A DNA stretch of 9,993 bases from JAGXQV01 sp964451375 (lineage in GTDB: Bacteria > Pseudomonadota > Gammaproteobacteria > Burkholderiales > Sulfuricellaceae): NCBI GenBank assembly GCA_964451375.1, contig CAYVIN010000124.1:1-9993 (forward strand), in the 5' to 3' direction. Below, one piece after another: positions 6,186 to 9,993 of this stretch. The translations under genes were made by a program, and so were the position numbers. Within the stretch, counting starts at the first letter, position 1, and every line of letters begins with the position of its first letter. The notes under the pieces were generated by a model. The model saw only the letters and a program-made list of their open reading frames with translations, had not been told where the DNA came from and ran no database searches.

Positions 6186-6504
6186 CTACCGTATGCACAC
6201 ATCTTTGTTCCAAATTTTGATACGGCGCAGGAAGCAAATTCAAACGACTTTCTGCACTTGGCAACGCTTCCTCAAGCGCCGGCTGCCCTCTCCCCCGGCC
6301 CCTCTCCCATGTCCATGGGCGAGGGGAGTGTCCATGCGCTCAACCGTGGGGCGATCCGCGCTTTTCTCCCCTCTCCCACGCGAGTGCACCCTGAAGGGCA
6401 TAAAGGAGAGGGGCGGGGGAGAGGGCAGCGGTGCTCGAATCCAGGAAAACAATGATTTATTTCGCCAACCCGGCAATTCGGAAAAAGATGTGTGCATACG
6501 GTAG
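6186..6504. mobile_element. MITE-like element with perfect 21-bp terminal inverted repeats
   Basis: The left end (6186-6206, beginning CTACCGTATGCACACATC) is the exact reverse complement of the right end (6484-6504, ending GATGTGTGCATACGGTAG). Both ends are flanked by the direct repeat GGGCTGGGAG (6176-6185 and 6505-6514), as a target-site duplication would be. Removing the element and one repeat restores GGGGAGGGGCTGGGAGTGAG, a plausible arm of an older GC-rich repeat. There is no transposase gene inside, so it would be a non-autonomous element moved in trans. The family is not recognised. Confidence 0.65.
6282..6429. repeat. GC-rich long inverted repeat nested inside the MITE-like element
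   Basis: The left arm 6282-6308 (GCTGCCCTCTCCCCC...) and right arm 6405-6429 (...GGGGGAGAGGGCAGC) are nearly perfect reverse complements. Each half can also fold alone: CCCCTC-T-CCCATG with CATGGG-C-GAGGGG at 6299-6326, and CCCCTCTCC with GGAGAGGGG at 6368-6376/6405-6413. This CCCTCTCCCC class of intergenic repeat is common in Proteobacteria. Confidence 0.7.
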
Positions 6505-6650
6505 GGGCTGGGAGTGAGGGTGGCGTTGGTGGATCATCGGCGCGACAGGAAGGTTGTCGAGAAGATGTGTGCCTAGATTAGGCTGGCAGGAAAAACGCGG
6601 TATTGTGAGGCGCAGGGAAACTGCGGAAATTGCCGGAAGCCGGGGTGGTG

Positions 6651-6839
6651 CTACAGCCCGTAGAGGATGATTCGCCCCATCATCACCAGCGCAGCAAATA
6701 TCACCACCAGCCACACGGCGAATTTGAAAAGCTGCCAGGCGAAGCGCAGATAACCCTTGTTGCGGGTGACGGCGAACATGATCAGGGTAACCCCGATCGC
6801 AATCAGGAGCAGGATCAGCAGCAGCCGGACGACGATCAT
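6651..6839 (-). CDS. Small two-helix inner-membrane protein of unknown function
   Basis: The protein has 62 aa. Helix 1 is about residues 4-23 (VRLLLILLLIAIGVTLIMFA), then a basic, aromatic loop (TRNKGYLRFAWQLFK), then helix 2 about 40-60 (FAVWLVVIFAALVMMGRIIL). Short proteins of this plan with the YLRFAWQLFK loop look like conserved hypothetical proteins of Betaproteobacteria (recollection, not checked). It starts 49 nt after the lpxC stop on the same strand, so it may be the last gene of that transcript. No good Shine-Dalgarno sequence precedes ATG 6837-6839. The regular hydrophobic pattern and basic loop argue for a real gene. Confidence 0.65.
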   Translation of the reverse strand: MIVVRLLLILLLIAIGVTLIMFAVTRNKGYLRFAWQLFKFAVWLVVIFAALVMMGRIILYGL

Positions 6840-6849
6840 GATCTATGAC

Positions 6850-6882
6850 TGGCGAGACGCTGTTTTAGATTGCGGCTCGCCA
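6850..6882 (-). repeat. Intercistronic stem-loop between lpxC and the small membrane-protein gene
   Basis: TGGCGAG at 6850-6856 pairs perfectly with CTCGCCA at 6876-6882. On the minus strand a further CGC/GCG pairing is possible inside the loop. It begins 6 nt after the lpxC stop. No U-run follows in the direction of transcription, so mRNA stabilisation or partial attenuation is more likely than full termination. Confidence 0.4.
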
Positions 6883-6888
6883 TGATGA

Positions 6889-7806
6889 CTAAATCGCCGC
6901 CTGAACCTGGAGACGGTGGAAGGCCGGCGGGGCTTCCTCGGCGCGTTCGAAGGAAACAAATTCCCAGGCTTCGGGATTGGCCATCAGGTGGCGCAGCAGC
7001 TTGTTGTTGAGGGCGTGGCCGGATTTGTAGCCATAGAATGCGCCGATCAGCGGGTGACCGAGCAGGTACAGGTCACCGATGGCGTCCAACACCTTGTGCC
7101 GGACGAACTCGTCTTCGTAGCGCAGTCCGTCGTTGTTGAGGACGCGGTATTCGTCCATCACCACCGCGTTATCCATGCTGCCGCCCAGCGCCAGACCTTG
7201 TGAACGCAGGTATTCGACATCCTGCATAAAACCGAAGGTACGGGCGCGCGCCACTTCCTTGATGTAGGAGGTGGTGGAGAAATCCACGCGGGCGGTCTGG
7301 CGTGATTTTTCGAAAACCGGGTGGGCAAAATCTATCGCGAAATCCAGCAGAAAACCTTCATAGGGTTCAAAACGCACCCATTTGTCGCCTTCCACTACTT
7401 CCACGGTTTTTTTGATGCGGATGAATTTTTTCGGCTTGGGTTGTTCCTCGATACCCGCCGACTGGATCAGGAAAATGAACGGCGACGCAGAACCATCCAT
7501 GATCGGCACTTCCGGCGCGGTGAGATCGACATAGGCATTGTCGATGCCCAACCCGGCAAACGCCGACATCAGGTGCTCGACCGTGGCGACCTTGACGCCG
7601 TCCAGTTCCAGCGTGGAGGACAGCCGGGTATCGCCGACGTGATCCGGCGCAGCGCTGATTTCGCGGGGATTTTCCAGGTCGATGCGGCGGAATACGATGC
7701 CGGTATCGACAGCGGCGGGGCGCAGGGTGAGAAAAACTTTTTCTCCGGTATGCAGACCCACGCCGGTAGCGCGGATGATGTTTTTCAGCGTCCGCTGTTT
7801 CAGCAT
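6889..7806 (-). CDS. lpxC: UDP-3-O-acyl-N-acetylglucosamine deacetylase
   Basis: The protein has 305 aa, the same length as the E. coli enzyme. LpxC is the zinc amidase that removes acetate from UDP-3-O-acyl-GlcNAc, the committed step of lipid A synthesis, in the cytoplasm. Zinc ligands are His78 (VEHLMSAFAGLGIDN), His237 and Asp241 (DEFVRHKVLDAIGD); catalytic Glu77 and His264 (KSGHALNN) are present. ATG 7804-7806 is chosen because the family begins M(L/I)KQRTLK; the in-frame TTG at 7819-7821 would add five non-conserved residues. No strong ribosome site is visible (GGGA lies about 11 nt upstream). The gene sits downstream of ftsZ in the usual order, but a palindromic element stretches the gap to about 320 bp, so it may rely partly on its own promoter. 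E. coli LpxC is also controlled by FtsH proteolysis through its C-terminal tail; whether this tail (RLQVQAAI) is recognised is unknown. Confidence 0.98.
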   Translation of the reverse strand: MLKQRTLKNIIRATGVGLHTGEKVFLTLRPAAVDTGIVFRRIDLENPREISAAPDHVGDTRLSSTLELDGVKVATVEHLMSAFAGLGIDNAYVDLTAPEVPIMDGSASPFIFLIQSAGIEEQPKPKKFIRIKKTVEVVEGDKWVRFEPYEGFLLDFAIDFAHPVFEKSRQTARVDFSTTSYIKEVARARTFGFMQDVEYLRSQGLALGGSMDNAVVMDEYRVLNNDGLRYEDEFVRHKVLDAIGDLYLLGHPLIGAFYGYKSGHALNNKLLRHLMANPEAWEFVSFERAEEAPPAFHRLQVQAAI

Positions 7807-8125
7807 CTTATAAAATCCCAAGCGACATCAAACGGTTAAACAGGGAGCGAATTCTATCATGCCCCCTCCCGTTTAGCCAGCCGGGGTCAGAGCCTGTGAA
7901 AAATTCGAGTTCGTAGTTCCACTTTGTCGGATTACGCCAACTGCGCCTTGGCTCCCTCCCCCAACGGGGGAGGGTTGGGGTGGGGGCGATTCAAAATCAT
8001 GCAGTTGTGATGATTTGCTCGCCCCCATCCTGTCCTTCCCCCGTGGGGTGAAGGGACGTACTAACAGGCTTGGTCTTCAATTCCGACAAAGTAGAAATAG
8101 CAGGGGTCGAATAATTCACCGGCTC
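7807..8125. other. ftsZ-lpxC intergenic region
   Basis: Most of this 319-nt gap is the palindromic element at 7889-8126. The remaining 80 nt next to lpxC contain AT-rich stretches, including TAGAAT on the minus strand (7847-7852), which could be a -10 box, but I see no convincing -35. No gene was found; frames crossing it are shadows of the hairpins. Confidence 0.55.
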
Positions 8126-8126
8126 T
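7889..8126. mobile_element. Palindromic intergenic element with imperfect 45-bp terminal inverted repeats
   Basis: The left arm (7889-7931, AGAGCCTGTGAAAAATTCGA ... ACTTTGTCGGA) and right arm (8082-8126, TCCGACAAAGT ... TCGAATAATTCACCGGCTCT) pair along most of their length: 17 of 20 outer bases and 11 of 11 inner bases. Between them lie three hairpins: CCCTCCCCC/GGGGGAGGG (7954-7962/7966-7974, perfect 9 bp), TGGGGGCGA/TCGCCCCCA (7981-7989/8019-8027) with AAATCAT/ATGATTT inside, and CCTTCCCC with GGGG-TG-AAGG (about 8034-8056). No protein is encoded. GGGGTCAGAG at 7883-7892 resembles the ends of REP-like elements linked to Y1 transposases (recollection only). A MITE or compound REP-type element is the best reading. 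Confidence 0.55.
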
Positions 8127-9277
8127 TAGTCCGCCTGCCTGCGCAAAAATGCCGGAATTTCCAGATCCGTACTCTGGGCGGAGCGTCCGCTTTCTGCCTG
8201 GCTGCTGCGTCCACGGCGCATCACTGCCGGGGTGTCGAGGTCGTCGTAATTGACTTCCATCGGCATGTCGTCGGTGCCGGTGCGGATCACCGTCATGGTC
8301 GGCTGCTGGCGTACCGGCTGCTTGAGTTGACCGAGGCCGGTGGCGACCAGGGTGACGTGCAGCAAATCGCCGGCTTCCGGGTCGATGGTTTGACCGTAGA
8401 TCACTGTGGCGTCGTCAGCGATGGATTCGCGGATGGTGTTCATTACTTCGGTGACTTCCTTGAGTTTCAGGCTCATGTCGCCGGTGATGTTGACCAGTAC
8501 GCCGCGCGCGCCGGACAGATCGACATCTTCCAGCAAGGGGCTGTGCACCACTTGTTCGGCGGCGAGACGGGCGCGATCCGGGCCGGAGGCGGTGGCGGTG
8601 CCCATCATGGCTTTGCCGCTTTCCGACATCACGGTTTTTACGTCGGCGAAATCGACGTTCACATCGGCGGGGTTGTTGATGATTTCGGCGATCCCGGCAA
8701 CCGCGCTATGCAGTACGCCGTCCGCAGCCTGAAAAGCTTCCGCCATCGAGATGTCGGCGTCCAGCACTTCCAGCAGACGCTGGTTGGGTACCACAATCAT
8801 CGAGTTGACGTATTTTTCCAGTTCCGACATCCCTTCCATGGCCAGTTTCATGCGTTTGCCGCCTTCAAACTCGAAGGGTTTGGAAACCACCGCCACGGTG
8901 ATGATGCCCAGATCACGGGCGATTTTCGCCACCACCGGCGCAGCGCCGGTGCCCGTGCCGCCGCCCATCCCGGCGGCGATGAACAACATGTCAGCACCTT
9001 CGATCAGGGCGGCGATATTGTCGCTGTCGTCCACGGCAGCCTGACGGCCCACTTCCGGTTTACCGCCCGCGCCCAGTCCCTTGCCGAGTTGCATCTGGGT
9101 CGGTGCGGCGTTGCGTTTCAGGGCTTGCGCATCGGTATTGATGCTGATGAATTCCACCCCGCCCAGGCCGTTGGTGATGATGCGCGTCACAGCGTTGCCG
9201 CCGCAACCGCCCACCCCGATCAGCTTGATGACCGGCTTGATCTCTTCCGACTCCACGATTTCAAACATACTTGCCAT
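8126..9277 (-). CDS. ftsZ: Cell division protein FtsZ
   Basis: The protein has 383 aa. FtsZ is the tubulin-like GTPase that polymerises into the Z-ring at mid-cell. The N-terminal GTP-binding domain shows GVGGCGGNAV (21-30), NTDAQAL (47-53) and the tubulin signature GGGTGTG (105-111). The T7 synergy loop NVDFADVKTVM (207-217) supplies the aspartates that complete the active site of the next subunit. A linker of about 50 residues leads to the conserved C-terminal peptide EIPAFLRRQAD (373-383), which binds FtsA and ZipA. ATG 9275-9277 is chosen because it starts the conserved MFEIVE segment just downstream and has AAGGAG six bases upstream; the frame extends 26 codons further, but those residues are not family sequence. 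It lies 83 nt after ftsA in the standard cluster order. Confidence 0.99.
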   Translation of the reverse strand: MASMFEIVESEEIKPVIKLIGVGGCGGNAVTRIITNGLGGVEFISINTDAQALKRNAAPTQMQLGKGLGAGGKPEVGRQAAVDDSDNIAALIEGADMLFIAAGMGGGTGTGAAPVVAKIARDLGIITVAVVSKPFEFEGGKRMKLAMEGMSELEKYVNSMIVVPNQRLLEVLDADISMAEAFQAADGVLHSAVAGIAEIINNPADVNVDFADVKTVMSESGKAMMGTATASGPDRARLAAEQVVHSPLLEDVDLSGARGVLVNITGDMSLKLKEVTEVMNTIRESIADDATVIYGQTIDPEAGDLLHVTLVATGLGQLKQPVRQQPTMTVIRTGTDDMPMEVNYDDLDTPAVMRRGRSSQAESGRSAQSTDLEIPAFLRRQAD

Positions 9278-9283
9278 GCTTAT

Positions 9284-9289
9284 CTCCTT
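9284..9289 (-). promoter_or_regulatory. ftsZ ribosome binding site
   Basis: AAGGAG on the minus strand is a near-perfect Shine-Dalgarno sequence six bases before ATG 9277. It decides the start against the longer in-frame extension to 9355 and fits the high translation rate expected of ftsZ. Confidence 0.85.
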
Positions 9290-9360
9290 TGTTTCCCAAA
9301 TTGTTTCATTAGTTGCGAGTCGAGAGAAGAACCCCCTCCACTCTCCACCCACCACTTAAC

Positions 9361-9993
9361 TCAAAAATTACTAAACCAACTCTTCATCTTGTTCAAAACT
9401 TGCGCCAGTGAACCGGTCTGGGTATTCGCCAACTGGTTGCGCTGGAATTGTTCTGTGCCGGCCATCAACAGCCCGACGCCGGTCGAAAAACGCGGGGTGT
9501 TTACCAGTTCGGCGAGGCCCCCGGAATAGTGGGGACGCCCCAGACGCACCGGCAGGTGGAACACTTCCTCGCCGAGTTCCATCATGCCCTGCATGTCTGC
9601 GGAACCCCCGGTAATCACGATGCCCGAGCTGATCAGGGCTTCAAAGCCGCTACGCCTCAACTCGGCTTGAACCAGCGTGTAGAGTTCCTCGACGCGCGGC
9701 TCGACCACTTCGGCGAGGGTCTGGCGCGACATCTGGCGCGGCTCGCGCTCGCCGACGCCGGGCACCTCGATCATTTCGGTGGGGTCAGCCAGTTGGCGCA
9801 ACGCGCAGCCGTAGCGGCGCTTGATGTCTTCGGCCTCGACGGTCGGAGTACGCAACGCCATCGCAATGTCGTTGGTGATCTGGTCGCCGGCGATGGGGAT
9901 CACCGCCGTGTGGCGAATCGCCCCGTTGGTGAAGATCGCGATGTCGGTGGTGCCGCCGCCGATGTCCACCAGGCATACGCCGAGTTCCTTCTC
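9361..9993 (-). CDS. ftsA: Cell division protein FtsA, C-terminal two thirds (5' end outside window)
   Basis: The visible part is 210 codons, starting in-frame at the right edge (EKELGVCLVDIGGGTTDIAI). FtsA is the actin-fold ATPase that tethers FtsZ filaments to the inner membrane and recruits later division proteins. The phosphate-2 motif VDIGGGTTDIAIF and the adenosine motif GIVITGGSADMQGM are present. The end, LAQVLNKMKSWFSNF, is the usual amphipathic membrane-targeting helix, with Lys on one face and Trp/Phe on the other. The full protein is normally about 410 aa, so the missing part is the N-terminal 1A and 1C subdomains. It is co-directional with ftsZ and probably co-transcribed. Confidence 0.98.
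   Translation of the reverse strand, partial: EKELGVCLVDIGGGTTDIAIFTNGAIRHTAVIPIAGDQITNDIAMALRTPTVEAEDIKRRYGCALRQLADPTEMIEVPGVGEREPRQMSRQTLAEVVEPRVEELYTLVQAELRRSGFEALISSGIVITGGSADMQGMMELGEEVFHLPVRLGRPHYSGGLAELVNTPRFSTGVGLLMAGTEQFQRNQLANTQTGSLAQVLNKMKSWFSNF

Larger units (their letters stand above)
6078..6650. other. Gene-free interval filled with repeats
   Basis: No frame here looks like a gene; short frames over 6168-6504 encode Ser/Pro/Arg-rich strings that simply translate the palindromes. The interval holds a GC-rich hairpin fragment (about 6146-6185), the 319-bp inverted-repeat element at 6186-6504, and about 145 bp of unrecognised sequence up to the small membrane-protein gene. AAGATGTGTGC at 6562-6572 repeats part of the element's terminal sequence. 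Confidence 0.7.

Noticed and set aside
6168..6504. Frames of 85-145 codons inside the repeat interval on both strands
   Set aside because: They translate the GC-rich inverted repeats (Pro/Ser/Arg/Gly-rich strings). Such frames are often annotated as hypothetical proteins but follow the palindromes, not a gene.
8015..9529. Long plus-strand open frame (504 codons) over ftsZ
   Set aside because: It is antisense to ftsZ and extends through the palindromic element. The His/Phe/Gly-rich translation is typical of the shadow of a high-GC gene.

Overview
The window looks like a chromosomal segment of a betaproteobacterium with moderately high GC. The basis is the minus-strand order ftsA-ftsZ-lpxC (the end of the division and cell-wall cluster), an FtsZ ending in the Beta-like tail EIPAFLRRQAD, a Mip/FkpA-like FKBP, and GC-rich intergenic repeats common in Beta- and Gammaproteobacteria. 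The genus cannot be fixed from the sequence.

Layout: (1) Positions 1-4247, plus strand, hold two tandem paralogues. Each has a caspase-like peptidase domain, a string of about 40-residue helical repeats, and a C-terminal FGE-sulfatase/C-type-lectin-fold domain. The first copy is cut by the window edge and the second is complete with a signal peptide. A short in-frame gene remnant lies between them. Their FGE-like domains are about 78% identical by hand count up to the VLRGG motif, then almost unrelated for the last 35-37 residues, and then similar again just past the stop codon. This is where diversity-generating retroelements (DGRs) mutate their targets, but no reverse transcriptase or template repeat is in the window. 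(2) Positions 4248-4495 hold a stem-loop, a decayed tRNA 3' half (Val-CAC-like) ending in CCA, and a strong intrinsic terminator. (3) Positions 4496-6077 hold a minus-strand PhyH-family Fe(II)/2-oxoglutarate oxygenase and, divergently, an exported FKBP-type peptidyl-prolyl isomerase. (4) Positions 6078-6650 hold no convincing gene. A MITE-like element of 319 bp with perfect 21-bp terminal inverted repeats and a 10-bp flanking direct repeat is inserted there, with a further GC-rich inverted repeat nested inside. (5) Positions 6651-9993, minus strand, hold a small two-helix membrane protein, lpxC, a second palindromic element abutting the ftsZ stop, ftsZ, and the 3' two thirds of ftsA.

FtsA and FtsZ form the division ring, and LpxC commits precursor to lipid A. 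The oxygenase and isomerase are unlinked accessory or housekeeping functions. The caspase/FGE-like pair is the least ordinary part and could be a surface-exposed or periplasmic recognition and protease system. That role is inference.
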